A stretch of 23,413 nt of DNA from Basidiobolus ranarum (Eukaryota > Basidiobolomycota > Basidiobolomycetes > Basidiobolales): NCBI GenBank assembly GCA_040143965.1, contig JASJQH010000166.1, positions 1 to 23,413 of the forward strand. Reading direction: 5' to 3'. The notes below the pieces were generated by a model that ran no database searches, had not been told where the DNA came from, and saw nothing but the letters and a program-made list of their open reading frames with translations. This document shows, in pieces, positions 8,821 through 18,890 of this stretch. Both the position numbers and the translations under genes were made by a program. Positions within the stretch are counted from its first letter, which is position 1. Each line of letters opens with the position of its first letter.

Positions 8821-9543
8821 ATCATTTTCTTTTCACTATTTATACCCATTTTCCATTTCATGACATCTATTTCATAACTTTTTACACTACACTCAATTAT
8901 CATATTCAAGTTGATGGTCTTGGTATATTCATGTTGCATTCCCAGCTTTATTTTACTTTCTTGCTTTGATGTCTTTGGCATTAGTTCATGCTGCGTGTCC
9001 ATATACTCTTTTATTCAATGTATTCATAGAAGTAGTCACGCAAATTTTATCCCAATAAAAATGACCTATTGGTAAGCACCCGTATCGCACCTGTCATCTA
9101 TTCATACGGATGTATGTCCAAACTAGTCTGCATGTTGTCTAATTAAGCTTATCAATACCACGTAAACTATGTCTGGATTTTATTTTTGACAATCTGAAAG
9201 CTACCAAAGACATGCAATCCGGAAATCGACCATACCAAATGCAATAACAAATTAGATAGATTGTACATACTGGAAATGACATCTTGAAGTAAAAGCAAAT
9301 CAAAAGTCACAACACCTAGAAGCAAATGGTAATTGGTTGGATCAATACAACAACCGGGAAAGAATGTTCTTTATCTCGAAGCGGGTCAATATATAGAAGA
9401 AGTATCATAGGATTAAATTACTATATATGCAACGGTAGAACTTTTCAGTAACAACTTCAATATAAGCTGGACTAGAGCTCAACACATTCTACTCATCTAG
9501 AATTTTTTTACCTTTCTTCTTTTTATGTTTTACTAAGACGAAG
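8821..9543. other. Intergenic region, MEF1 to CorA gene
   Basis: These 723 nt hold the MEF1 3' UTR and the CorA promoter, with TATA-like stretches near 9389-9397 and 9421-9428. I see no gene or RNA. Confidence 0.65.
9054..9059 (+). terminator. Possible polyadenylation signal of MEF1
   Basis: AATAAA lies 234 nt past the MEF1 stop. The distance is long, so a non-canonical signal closer to the stop could be used instead. Confidence 0.3.
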
Positions 9544-10915
9544 ATGCATGGATATGCCCGGTCCAACAGTTCCTTTACTTTAGGTAGTCAATCTGAACAC
9601 ACACTACATTTAAATGGGTCCGCTTATACTCAGCAAGAACTCTATCGCGATGATCTCGAGTATATTCAGAAACAAGATATCTGTTTCCCAATTATAGCTC
9701 CTAAAGACGACAGTTATTTTGATTCCGAATCGCTCAACGAATACCTTACTACTGGGCAACATCAAGCCCATAATCATACCAACAAGAGTTTCACTGAGCT
9801 AGATAGTCAGTCTTGTCATGATAATCAAATCCGGTTTTTTTCTCCAGAGAGGGGGAGTATCACTGCGAACTCTCTGTCTGGCTTAGCTTCAGAAAAACAT
9901 ACGCTTGCAGATCTGTTCGGTCAAGATATGTATTGGATTGATTTTCTTAATCCTAGTTATAACGAGCTGAAATGGATCGGAAAGATCTTCCACATTCATC
10001 CACTTACTATCGAAGACATCCAAGGAGCCGAAAGTCGAGAGAAATTCGAATCTTTCCGGAACTATTACTTTGTTAGCGTTCAAGCATTCAACTCTAACCA
10101 GCACTCCGATAGTAATATCCACGATTTAGATAATCCCATCAGCGTCTATAACGTTGTGATGAAACATTGCATTCTTACCTTTCATTATCTTCCGATCTAT
10201 CATTGTGACAAAGTTTTAACCAGATATGCTCGTCTTAGAGATTATCTCGTTTTAACTCCAGATTGGATTAACTATGCGCTGATGGATTCCATCGTGGACG
10301 ATTTTATACCCTTAGAAGATAACTTGGAACTCGAAGCTGACTCGATAGATGAGCTGGTATTTATTCTTAAAGAGTCCGAACAGGCTGATATGCTTCGTAG
10401 AATTGGTCAGGCTAGAAAAAATCTTTCTGGACTTCTTGGGATTTTGAAGCCTAAAGCTGATGTGGTCAAAGCGGTGATAAAAAGGATCACAGCCTTGAAG
10501 TCAGAAGCAACGAATGATATTGGACTCTACCTCGGTGATGTTCAAGGTAATTTTTCATTTGTAAACTCAATCTGAAAACAAACCAATACTAATCACTTAC
10601 ATAATAGATCATATTCTTACTATGGTTCAAAGTGCTGGGTATTTCGAGACGATTTTGTCGCGTGCTCATTCCAATTATCTGGCCCAAATTTCTATTGAAA
10701 TTACCCAAGGAAGTAATGAGATGAATGATGTACTGGGGAAACTAGATATCCTGGCTACTGTTTTGGTGCCAATGAGTCTTATCACTGGTATTTGGGGGAT
10801 GAATGTCACAGTCCCTGGAGAGAATGACGACAACTTATATTGGTTCTTTGGCATCGTCGGATTTATGGTGGTTACGTTCTTTATTAGCATGAGTTACTTC
10901 TCAAAAGTAATCTAA
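9544..10915 (+). CDS. CorA-family magnesium transporter (ALR/MNR2 type)
   Basis: Two exons, 9544-10546 and 10608-10915, encode 436 residues. CorA proteins form pentameric Mg2+ channels. The signature GMN is at 398-400 after the first membrane helix (about 381-397). A second helix spans about 411-432, and only a few residues follow. The N-terminal cytosolic domain includes DMYWIDFLNPSYNELKWIGK and HPLTIEDI, typical of fungal ALR1/MNR2 proteins, followed by long helices leading into the pore. The first 110 or so residues are polar and low-complexity. The protein is about half the length of yeast Alr1 or Mnr2 because it lacks their very long N-terminal extension. Whether it sits in the plasma membrane (Alr type) or the vacuole (Mnr2 type) cannot be told from sequence. 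Confidence 0.93.
10547..10607 (+). other. Intron of CorA gene (61 nt)
   Basis: The donor is GTAATT and the acceptor AATAG. A near-perfect TACTAAT branch-point motif lies at 10588-10594. Splicing rebuilds LGDVQDHILTMVQ, conserved in ALR/MNR2 proteins. Confidence 0.95.
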
Positions 10916-11223
10916 ATCACTCCCTCGACGCGCGGCTCCCCATCTCAACACGCACCCTTGTCTTTTGCCAATTCCCGACCGGCAGATATAGATACAGTCA
11001 CAAATTTCACTGTGAATAGTGTATTAGCCTCTTTATCTAGAACAATCCCCTCGAGCCTCTGCTCCATTATAATACCTGGTCAATAATCCATCTTACTAGT
11101 AGAAAAGAAGTGGTCTAATACTTCATTCAGAATAAAAGATATTTCAGAAGGTCAATTCTTTATTGGCATTCCAAATCACGAGTAATATATAAATATATGT
11201 AAATAATGGTCATGCTTTTGTTT
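10916..11223. other. Convergent 3' region, CorA / chitin deacetylase
   Basis: These 308 nt between convergent genes hold both 3' UTRs. Nothing else is recognisable. Confidence 0.65.
11131..11136 (+). terminator. Possible polyadenylation signal of CorA gene
   Basis: AATAAA lies 216 nt past the CorA stop and before the convergent chitin deacetylase stop. Confidence 0.35.
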
Positions 11224-12455
11224 TTAAAAGTATACTTCCGAGTCATTTAGGCATTCGGCGACTGTAACAGTTTTGTACCCTTTTGATGTGACATAATCCA
11301 AAACCGAGGCCGTTTCATTAACACTACCTTGGTGTACGTCATGCATCAAAGAAATAAAGCTGTCCTTCTCTGGGTTGGATTTTTTCAGCGCTTTCTTAAA
11401 TGCTTGAAGGTTTTTGGTGGGATTTCCAGCTCCAGCCAATTTCCAATCATTGGTATCAAGGTTCCACTGCACAACACGATATCCTTTTTCCCCAAGGAAT
11501 TTCAGGTTTGCTTCGCTGCATTCGCCATAGGGACAGCGAAAGTACTTGGGGGATTTCCCGATTACCTTGGCGATTGCTTCGGAGGCCGTTCGAGTTTGAT
11601 TCCAGACCTGAGTATCATTTAGTTTAGATAAGGCCAGATGATCGTATGTATGAATGGCTATTTGATGGCCTTCGTTATAAGCACGTTTCAATGTTTCACG
11701 AAGTTTATCACTTTCCAATTGTTTACCTGTATCGAATATACATATTAATTCTAAATTATGGACAATGTACATTTAACATAGTAAGCTTACCAATTACAAA
11801 GAACGTCGCTTTGACCGATTTATTTGCCAGTATGTTGAGTAAACCCTCTGTGAACATACCTGGTCCATCATCGTAAGTGATTGCTACTGAGCCTGGAGTC
11901 ACACAAGAAGTCAACAGCTTTCCAGTAAGAGTGGAAGTATTGTTCACAGGTGCCACTCCATCAGTTTTCTTGGTTTGCTTTTCAGTTTTATCTGTCTCTT
12001 TGGCCTGATTCACATTCTCACTTTCGTGTTTGTGCTTTTTATGATCCTTTCCTTTCTTTTTCTTATCGTGTCCACGGTGCTTTTCAGGGAGAGAGGTACT
12101 AGTAGGTAAAGAAGTACTTGCACTAGTGCTAACACTCATGCTTGTACTCGTACCGGTGCTACTACTTGTTTTCATATCACTAACTGATGTAGTACTATTA
12201 CCAACGTTAGAGCATTGTGATTGACACCCACTTCCACAATAATCGGGACCAATGCCACACCTTTAAAAAGCGAATATTTAAAATCGATGAACGTCTTGTA
12301 TATGGATACTTCAAAGAAACTAACCATCCAAATTCACTGCAACAATATTCACTACTACAAAGTGTTCCACCAGCTTGTTTACCGCACTGTTGAGCTTCGA
12401 CGAACCCGCGCCCAATCATGGCTAGTAAAAGAAGTCCAAGAAAAAGGTTGAACAT
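11224..12455 (-). CDS. CDA: Chitin deacetylase with N-terminal CBM18
   Basis: Three exons, 12455-12325, 12260-11791 and 11726-11224, encode 367 residues. The enzyme removes acetyl groups from chitin, producing chitosan in the fungal wall. Residues 1-21 are a signal peptide. Residues 22-60 are a hevein-type chitin-binding domain (CBM18) with eight cysteines at 24, 33, 38, 39, 45, 52, 56 and 60. A Ser/Thr-rich linker follows, then an unusual Lys/His-rich stretch (about 103-145). The NodB deacetylase domain begins near 165: TYDDGP (172-177) supplies the catalytic and metal Asp, HTYDH (226-230) the metal-binding histidines. RCPYGE, DTNDW and ISLMHDVH are the remaining motifs. No GPI-anchor signal is evident at the C-terminus. 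The gene is in the same direction as the mutase gene but with its own promoter. Confidence 0.95.
11727..11790 (-). other. Intron 2 of chitin deacetylase (64 nt)
   Basis: The donor is GTAAGC and the acceptor ATACAG on the minus strand. Splicing joins TFFVIG to KQLESD within the NodB domain. Confidence 0.93.
12261..12324 (-). other. Intron 1 of chitin deacetylase (64 nt)
   Basis: The donor is GTTAGT and the acceptor TAAAG on the minus strand. It interrupts the Trp44 codon inside the CBM18. Splicing restores the eight-cysteine pattern ([15 protein letters not shown]). Confidence 0.95.
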
Positions 12456-12873
12456 TGTTAAAGTATTGAAATGTGTGGAGATCCAAGCAATTCAAAGAAA
12501 GGAATAGGACCTTCAGTTTAACCTAGAAAAATGATATCCTTTTATTTTGTCGCAAAGGAGAATTCTTTCCAAGTCACTTTCAGGTAAATTAATTTGTTTC
12601 GCGGAAAATATTTGTCCTCAAACCCAAGGTAGTGTTATTCATTGCAACTATTGAAACTACACTTCTTAATATATCGATGATCCTTGGTTGCAGACACTAG
12701 TTCAATACTGCAACATGTAACAAACAAAGAAAGAACGCATCAATAATATGCAGCTGTATTTATTGAGGTTGAGAGATAGAGTGATGATATGTGAAAGGAT
12801 GAGCTTACAACAAAATGAGAAATGTATGTAAAAATAATAGCAAAATATATGCAATAAAAGTCCGAACTATATA
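12456..12873. other. Intergenic region upstream of chitin deacetylase
   Basis: These 418 nt should contain the chitin deacetylase promoter and the mutase 3' UTR. AATAAA on the minus strand at 12759-12764 lies 110 nt past the mutase stop. No gene is seen. Confidence 0.6.
12759..12764 (-). terminator. Polyadenylation signal of methylmalonyl-CoA mutase
   Basis: AATAAA on the minus strand lies 110 nt downstream of the mutase stop codon. Confidence 0.4.
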
Positions 12874-15114
12874 TTAGTTCCCGAGGGCTTTCAGGTTTTC
12901 CTCAATTTTCTTGACTACCTCCCGTGCAGAGTATGGAATCTTGGTACCTGGTCCAAAGATACAACCCACACCTGCCTTGTACAAGAAATCATAATCTTGT
13001 GTAGGAATGACTCCACCACAGAACACTATCACGTCATTGGCTCCTTGTTTCTTGAGCTCAGCGATGAGCTCTGGGACCAAAGTTTTGTGACCAGCTGCAA
13101 GAGAGGATACTCCAACGGCGTGGACATCAGAATCAATGGCTTGACGTGCAACTTCAGAAGGTGTTTGGAACAAAGGACCGACATCAACATCAAAACCAAG
13201 ATCGGCGAAACCAGATGCTACAACTTTAGCACCACGATCGTGTCCATCTTGTCCCATTTTGGCCACAAGGATACGAGGGCGACGACCATAGTTTTCACTG
13301 AAGGTATCGATCAAACTCAAGATACTGGATACCTCGTCTTTATCTTTATATTCGGATTTATACGCACCAGAAACTACGCGAGTGGCGGGTAAATGACGTC
13401 CCCAAACCTTTTCTAAGGCATCGGAGATTTCTCCTACCGTACATCTAGCACGAGAAGCTTCAATAGAGAGTTCCAAAAGATTTCCTTCTCCAGTTCTAGC
13501 ACTGTTTTCTAAAGCGGCAAGGCATTGCTCCGCCTTCACGGGATCTCTGCTAGCTTTCATTTTATTGATTCTATCGATTTGCTTCTGTCTGACTATAGAG
13601 TTATCGATAGATAAAACGTCAACAGGGTCCTCCTTGTCTAAGCGGTATTTGTTAACACCGACAATGGTTTCAACTCCCGAATCGATACGTGCCTGTCTTT
13701 TGGCGGCACTCTCTTCGATTCTAAGTTTTGGCATACCAGAGTCCACAGCCTTAGCCATACCTCCGAGACCTTCGACCTCATCGATTACCTTCATCGCTTC
13801 CTCGTAGATCTCATTTGTAAGACTCTCCATCATATAGGATCCAGCCCAAGGATCGGCAACCTTTGGAATACAAGCCTCTTCCTGAAGAATCAACTGGGTA
13901 TTTCTGGCAATACGTGCACTGAACTCAGTAGGCAAACCGATAGCCTCATCAAGAGCATTGGTATGAAGCGATTGAGTACCACCTAAAGTAGCAGCCATAG
14001 CTTCAACAGTAGTACGGATGATGTTATTATAAGGATCTTGTTCAGTCAGGGACCATCCAGAAGTTTGACAATGGGTTCTCAGAAGAAGTGATTTGGGGTT
14101 AGTGGGGTTGAACTTTTCCTTTATAAGGTTAGCCCATAGACGTCTAGCGGCTCTCATCTTGGCGATTTCCATGTAAAAGTTCATTCCGATAGCCCAGAAG
14201 AAGGAAAGTCTAGGGGCAAATTGATCTACTGTCATACCAGCCTTAATACCAGTACGAACGTACTCAATACCATCAGCGATAGTGAAAGCCAATTCTAATA
14301 CGTTGTTAGCACCAGCTTCTTGCATATGATAACCAGAAATAGAAATAGAATTCCATTTTGGCATATTCTTGGCTGTATGCGAGAAAATATCGGCGATAAT
14401 TCTCATAGAAGGTTCAGGTGGATAAATGAATGTATTACGCACCATGAATTCTTTCAAAATATCATTTTGAATGGTACCAGCTAAGTCTTTTTGTGTTGCT
14501 CCTTGTTCTTCAGCAGCAACAACATACATACCAAGAATTGGTAGTACGGCACCGTTCATGGTCATAGAGACGGACATTTTGTTTAAAGGGATACCGTCAA
14601 ACAAAATCTTCATATCTTCAACACTGTCGATAGCTACTCCAGCCATACCGACGTCACCAGTAACTCTGGGATGGTCAGAGTCATATCCTCTGTGAGTAGC
14701 TAAATCAAAAGCTACACTAAGACCTTGTTGACCAGCAGCCAGATTTTTCCGGTAGAAACGGTTACTCTCCTCTACTGTACTAAACCCTGCGTACTGACGA
14801 ATAGTCCAAGGACGAGCGGTATACATAGTAGCATAAGGACCACGGGTATAGGGGAACTTTCCGGGAATCTCATCAGGTATGTTTGCAATGTCAGCTTTGG
14901 TATATACAGGTTTTACGTCAATCCCTTCAGCAGTTTTCCAATTCAAGGCTACCGCTGGGTCTTTTCCTTTCAACTCTTTAGAGGCAAGTTTAGCCCAGTC
15001 TTCAGGTAGTGGAGTTTTAAAGGACTTAGGCTTAGTACTAGAGAAACCTCTAAATGAGGTAAATGTGGGAAGTGGCCTTCTGAGTGCTCTTCTTAAAGCA
15101 AATGCGTAAGTCAT
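12874..15114 (-). CDS. MUT: Methylmalonyl-CoA mutase, mitochondrial (adenosylcobalamin-dependent)
   Basis: This is an intronless 746-residue protein, close to the human enzyme in length. It interconverts (R)-methylmalonyl-CoA and succinyl-CoA, the last step of propionyl-CoA breakdown in the mitochondrial matrix. Residues 1-27 are Arg-rich without acids, a good mitochondrial presequence. The catalytic barrel domain contains [37 protein letters not shown] and [12 protein letters not shown]. The C-terminal cobalamin-binding domain has DGHDRG at 623-628, where His625 is the lower axial ligand of B12, and CGGVIP and GPGTKIP further on. Both domains are in one chain, as in the mitochondrial homodimer, unlike the two-subunit bacterial forms. 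The gene implies a B12 uptake and adenosylation route elsewhere in the genome. A TATA-like element lies near 15151-15158. Confidence 0.97.
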   Translation of the reverse strand: MTYAFALRRALRRPLPTFTSFRGFSSTKPKSFKTPLPEDWAKLASKELKGKDPAVALNWKTAEGIDVKPVYTKADIANIPDEIPGKFPYTRGPYATMYTARPWTIRQYAGFSTVEESNRFYRKNLAAGQQGLSVAFDLATHRGYDSDHPRVTGDVGMAGVAIDSVEDMKILFDGIPLNKMSVSMTMNGAVLPILGMYVVAAEEQGATQKDLAGTIQNDILKEFMVRNTFIYPPEPSMRIIADIFSHTAKNMPKWNSISISGYHMQEAGANNVLELAFTIADGIEYVRTGIKAGMTVDQFAPRLSFFWAIGMNFYMEIAKMRAARRLWANLIKEKFNPTNPKSLLLRTHCQTSGWSLTEQDPYNNIIRTTVEAMAATLGGTQSLHTNALDEAIGLPTEFSARIARNTQLILQEEACIPKVADPWAGSYMMESLTNEIYEEAMKVIDEVEGLGGMAKAVDSGMPKLRIEESAAKRQARIDSGVETIVGVNKYRLDKEDPVDVLSIDNSIVRQKQIDRINKMKASRDPVKAEQCLAALENSARTGEGNLLELSIEASRARCTVGEISDALEKVWGRHLPATRVVSGAYKSEYKDKDEVSSILSLIDTFSENYGRRPRILVAKMGQDGHDRGAKVVASGFADLGFDVDVGPLFQTPSEVARQAIDSDVHAVGVSSLAAGHKTLVPELIAELKKQGANDVIVFCGGVIPTQDYDFLYKAGVGCIFGPGTKIPYSAREVVKKIEENLKALGN

Positions 15115-16853
15115 TTGTATTTCAAGTCAAAATACTGGGCAAAAGTGGAGGTTATAAAGCAAAGGAATAAGCCAAGTGTGGGGTAAGTGTTGAATATTTC
15201 AGTAAAGTGGGGTTATACTTATGTATAATGTGGTGAGAATGTTTGTGCAAGCCGTATGATGTCGGGTATTTGACTTATAAGAATTTAAATGAATCAATCC
15301 AGCGAGGAGTCTGATGTTAAATCCTAAATTACAGGGAGTGGCTGATTTTGTGGGTAAAGCCGATTATTTCGACCGATTATGACCCATCGTTACCTCTTGT
15401 TGAAGTGAGTATCATTTAGCAATCCACAGAGAGCGCCATCCAACCAAGGGCCGATCTGGATAGACTCTGGACTCTAAAAAAGTGAGACAGTCATTCCAAC
15501 TCTTGACTGTCAAATAAGTAATAACGAATCTATTCCTCTCAATTTGGAAATTATAGTGAAGGTGGCTTGGGATTAGGTATGGTAAAGTGTATAGATGAGG
15601 GGGTTTGTTCCAAGCACCAGACAAGGTCCGGTTCTAATGGGTCAGCGGGTATGTTGAGTGTGGGAAAGTAATCATAATTACATAGCTTCGTCATCAATTC
15701 ACCCACTTCAGCTCTACCTGCTGTTAAATTACCCCATTTACCCATGAAAAATCACTCCATAACTACCCCGGCAATTTCCCTGTTACACGACCCAACTCGT
15801 GAGAAAATATTCATGTACTTCAACACTCATTTGTGCGGATGTGGGTGTGGGTGCGAGTATGAAGACGAAAGGTTGAATGAAGTGAATTCACGGTCAGCGT
15901 AAATAAAGTGATTGTTACTTAATTTTCTTCGGTTTCGTTTACCCGGAGATACTTAATGAATCTATTCTCTCATCTCCTCTTTCATGAGGTCTTTGTATTT
16001 CATTCGGCATTCATACCTCGCTTGAAAGAAATTCGATAAGTTTCACATTCTAGAGCTAACCAATGATGAGTCTAGCCGTCTTTAAGATAAGGCTTAGGCA
16101 TCCGGTTAACTTGAATCCCTTTTCCTTTTGGGACAGAAGCTCAGGCTCTTGGGCAAAGGTTGTCGACATTTTCAATTATTAGATTGTACCCATGTCCATA
16201 TTTTCTGGGCTTCAAATAGCAATTGGATTTCTATACCGTTAAATCCAATTTGAGCAGTCCATTCAGCGATTCTAGACTTCAATTTCAGTGCCTCCTACCG
16301 ATTGGTAGTTAATTGATTCGAGGTTTATATATTTATATATAACAAGTCAGATTGAAAATTATTCTTTTAACTCAAACAACTTCGGCACCTAAGTTTAAAC
16401 TCGTGTAAACCTATAGAAGTCTAATAAATAGAACTCGCTATGTCTTTTTAAGCCATTCAAATGGTCGGTTTACATGTTTCGGAGCTTTTATCACAAAGTT
16501 GATGTGTTACACGATATACATTTTTCAAGCTAAATCGTTCTGAATGTTTCAAATTTACCTTATAATAATCATTTGGCACACTACATACATTCGTCAAGTT
16601 AAATCATCATGCATGCTCTAAGCATCTGTTACACTGCATTCCAAATGGGACGAGGATCACCGAGAAGCTCTGGTATCGAAAGTGGCCAGAATTATAAAAA
16701 TTAAGTAGCGCTATAGATATACTTCTCCGAGTTCATAACTGAGCCATTGTAGTCATACAAGTATTCGATACTCTGCTATATACAAAGGGCCTTTTCTAAC
16801 CTGGTGTGGGGGTCACAACTGAATTCTTCAGATACATACGAATGCCCTGATTC
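15115..16853. other. Long intergenic region, mutase promoter to F-box array
   Basis: These 1.74 kb contain the mutase promoter on the left and the 3' flank of the first F-box gene on the right. From about 16549 to 16677 the sequence resembles the 3' flank of the second F-box gene (19801-19953). Two short minus-strand open frames at 15412-15745 overlap in different frames and look like nothing known. No tRNA or transposon ends were seen. Confidence 0.6.
16510..16615. repeat. Two diverged copies of a 37-nt motif, 69 nt apart
   Basis: 16510-16546 and 16579-16615 share the pattern CA-C-ATA-ATACATT...TCAAG-TAAATC with scattered differences. The second copy is the one also retained downstream of the next F-box gene. 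Confidence 0.5.
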
Positions 16854-18890
16854 TTAACTCTTGCTCTGGTTTGGTAAATAGTACATCACGTAATTCACGG
16901 AACCGACCACGGCCACGCACCTCCAAGTCATAGCATGGCGTTTTGTTTCCTTCAAATGCATTCCATGCTGTTCAATATCAGCATCTGATATACTTAACGT
17001 AGAATGTACATATTGAATATGAGGCAGTTTCTGAGTTGCATTTATAATATCTCTAATAGTTAATCCTTCAAAGTCAACGAGTTGTATTTCTGTGACATGC
17101 GGTAAATATCGTTGTAAGAGAGCAGATAACGTCCCCCCGGAGATGTCCCACACCCCATAGAGGAAAAATTTGGACTTGCCACTGAATTCATTTCTTAATG
17201 CTGCTTGGCTTGCGGATTCAGAGGGTAGGGGTGAATCTGCTCTAAGTATCTCATCCAAGGGCAATGATCGATGATATCCTTCAGTGCTCAGTCTGAGATG
17301 TTCCAATGGTGGACATGAATCCAATAAACGAAACTGAAAAAGGACAGCTGATTCTCCAATTAGTAACAACTCCCTCAAACGCGGCAATTTCCAGTCCCAG
17401 GTCCATGTCCAGCAAGGTGAGTCAGTTGCTCGTATCGGAAGAGATGAGCCTTTTTCGAGAAGTATGAGTTTTTCCAGTAGCGGTGAGTATTTGAGAGAGG
17501 CAAAATTGAATTTATAAGATATTCCGTACTCCAATTGGATTTTGCGAAGGTTTGGTAGCTTAAGCACTGGGCCAAATTCAGCTACAGTGCTACTACTACG
17601 ATACTCATACTTGCTGATTAAGTAAAGTTCTTCCAGAGATGGACACAGGTTGAGCGATTGAAGGTCAAACAATGAAAAATCTGCTTCACTGATCTTGATC
17701 TTTACAAGGTTCGGTAGCAACCAATCCCAACAGAGAGGGTCGGGGTCGAGCCCAGTGGTTTGATTGTCCACTACATTGATGCTCTTGATTGTATTTCTGA
17801 ATGCATAAAAGATATCCTGGACAGTGGGAAGGGCAGCACAATGTTTACACAATATGTCAACATCTTGAAGAGGTGCCAGTTTGATATCAGGCGTACAACT
17901 TGAGGTGGATCCTGATTTTATGAGTAAATTCCGTCTCTCTACTGCCCACTTGAAACTATCAGGTCGAGACGGGCTAAAGCGGATTTTTTCCAATTTAGGA
18001 CAACGTTGAAATAAAGACGCTGAGTCCCAGTCTTGTATTCCCCCAGAATAGCAAATGAGTGGGCCACCAAAGACTCGGAGATGGTCAGCAGTAGGACCTT
18101 GAATATACTGACAAAAGTCATAAGAGTTATTTACATCAATTACTTGAGGCCGTTTCAGAATTTTGATTATATCCTCAATTTGTATATCTAACTGAGTTCC
18201 TTTACGCTCCAAGTCGGTGAGATCTGGGATTTTTATCTCAGTTAAGGTGTCGTTGAAAGTGTCAACATGAAGCTTGACAAACTCGATCGCATCCTGTATT
18301 ACCACTATATTTTGGTCGTTGGTGTAAATGGTATCATCGTTATGAATCCTACAATATTCGATTCTTTTCAGAGAAGCCATTCTTGTAACTGTCGACAAAT
18401 ATGGTTTCATGTTCAAGATTGGTAAACAAATACTCTTAATCTTCTCCGCATTATGCTTGTAAAATAAGGAATTAATGATTTGGCCAACCCCAAGACCAAA
18501 GTCGCTTATCATATAAGAAAAATTTTCCTCATAAATGCTTTCCCACTCAGCTTGATTAATCTCCGTGTAGTAATTTAGATAATTCACTGTGAACGGAGCA
18601 GTTGGAGGGTTCCATTCTGTAAGGGCCCAGTCCGACATCTCTGTAGTAGACTTTTTCAGTTCAGGTAAAAGGTTCGAGGAAGCCAAGAGAAGATACAAAA
18701 TCTCTCGCTTTGTGGTTTTTGAAAGCCCATGCCAAAAGCATGGACGGAAAGGATTCTTATACAAAATAGGTATAACTGTGTTGAAAAATAATCTATTGAC
18801 TGTGAGCAAGGAATGTAGTGTATGCCTTTCGTATTCAAGATGTGAAATGATGAGGGTAATTATCTCAATTGATAATCGAAATTGTGACAT
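16854..18890 (-). CDS. F-box-like leucine-rich repeat protein, copy 1
   Basis: This is an intronless 678-residue protein. An F-box-like segment at about 3-48 (LSIEIITLIISHL, then LLTVNRLFFNTVIPILYKNP) matches the fungal pattern in which an F-box binds Skp1. Irregular leucine-rich repeats follow, for example FQRCPKLEKIRF, SLNLCPSLEELYL, LKLPNLRKIQL and LLDSCPPLEHLRL. Such proteins usually recruit substrates to SCF ubiquitin ligases; substrate and activity here are unknown. Tryptophan-rich elements (CWDWLLPNL and WTWTWDWKLP) are shared with copy 2. The start was set at 18890 because MSQFRLS aligns with MSQLRVS of copy 2, where a TAA codon directly precedes ATG. An open frame extends to 19001 but adds non-conserved residues. 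It is the first member of a tandem array on one strand. Confidence 0.8.
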   Translation of the reverse strand: MSQFRLSIEIITLIISHLEYERHTLHSLLTVNRLFFNTVIPILYKNPFRPCFWHGLSKTTKREILYLLLASSNLLPELKKSTTEMSDWALTEWNPPTAPFTVNYLNYYTEINQAEWESIYEENFSYMISDFGLGVGQIINSLFYKHNAEKIKSICLPILNMKPYLSTVTRMASLKRIEYCRIHNDDTIYTNDQNIVVIQDAIEFVKLHVDTFNDTLTEIKIPDLTDLERKGTQLDIQIEDIIKILKRPQVIDVNNSYDFCQYIQGPTADHLRVFGGPLICYSGGIQDWDSASLFQRCPKLEKIRFSPSRPDSFKWAVERRNLLIKSGSTSSCTPDIKLAPLQDVDILCKHCAALPTVQDIFYAFRNTIKSINVVDNQTTGLDPDPLCWDWLLPNLVKIKISEADFSLFDLQSLNLCPSLEELYLISKYEYRSSSTVAEFGPVLKLPNLRKIQLEYGISYKFNFASLKYSPLLEKLILLEKGSSLPIRATDSPCWTWTWDWKLPRLRELLLIGESAVLFQFRLLDSCPPLEHLRLSTEGYHRSLPLDEILRADSPLPSESASQAALRNEFSGKSKFFLYGVWDISGGTLSALLQRYLPHVTEIQLVDFEGLTIRDIINATQKLPHIQYVHSTLSISDADIEQHGMHLKETKRHAMTWRCVAVVGSVNYVMYYLPNQSKS

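Noticed and set aside
15412-15745. Two overlapping minus-strand open frames (70 and 64 codons)
   Set aside because: They have no recognisable domain, overlap in different frames, and no splice pair joins them sensibly. The 64-codon frame has an upstream stop three codons before its ATG and could be a small gene, but the evidence is too weak to list.
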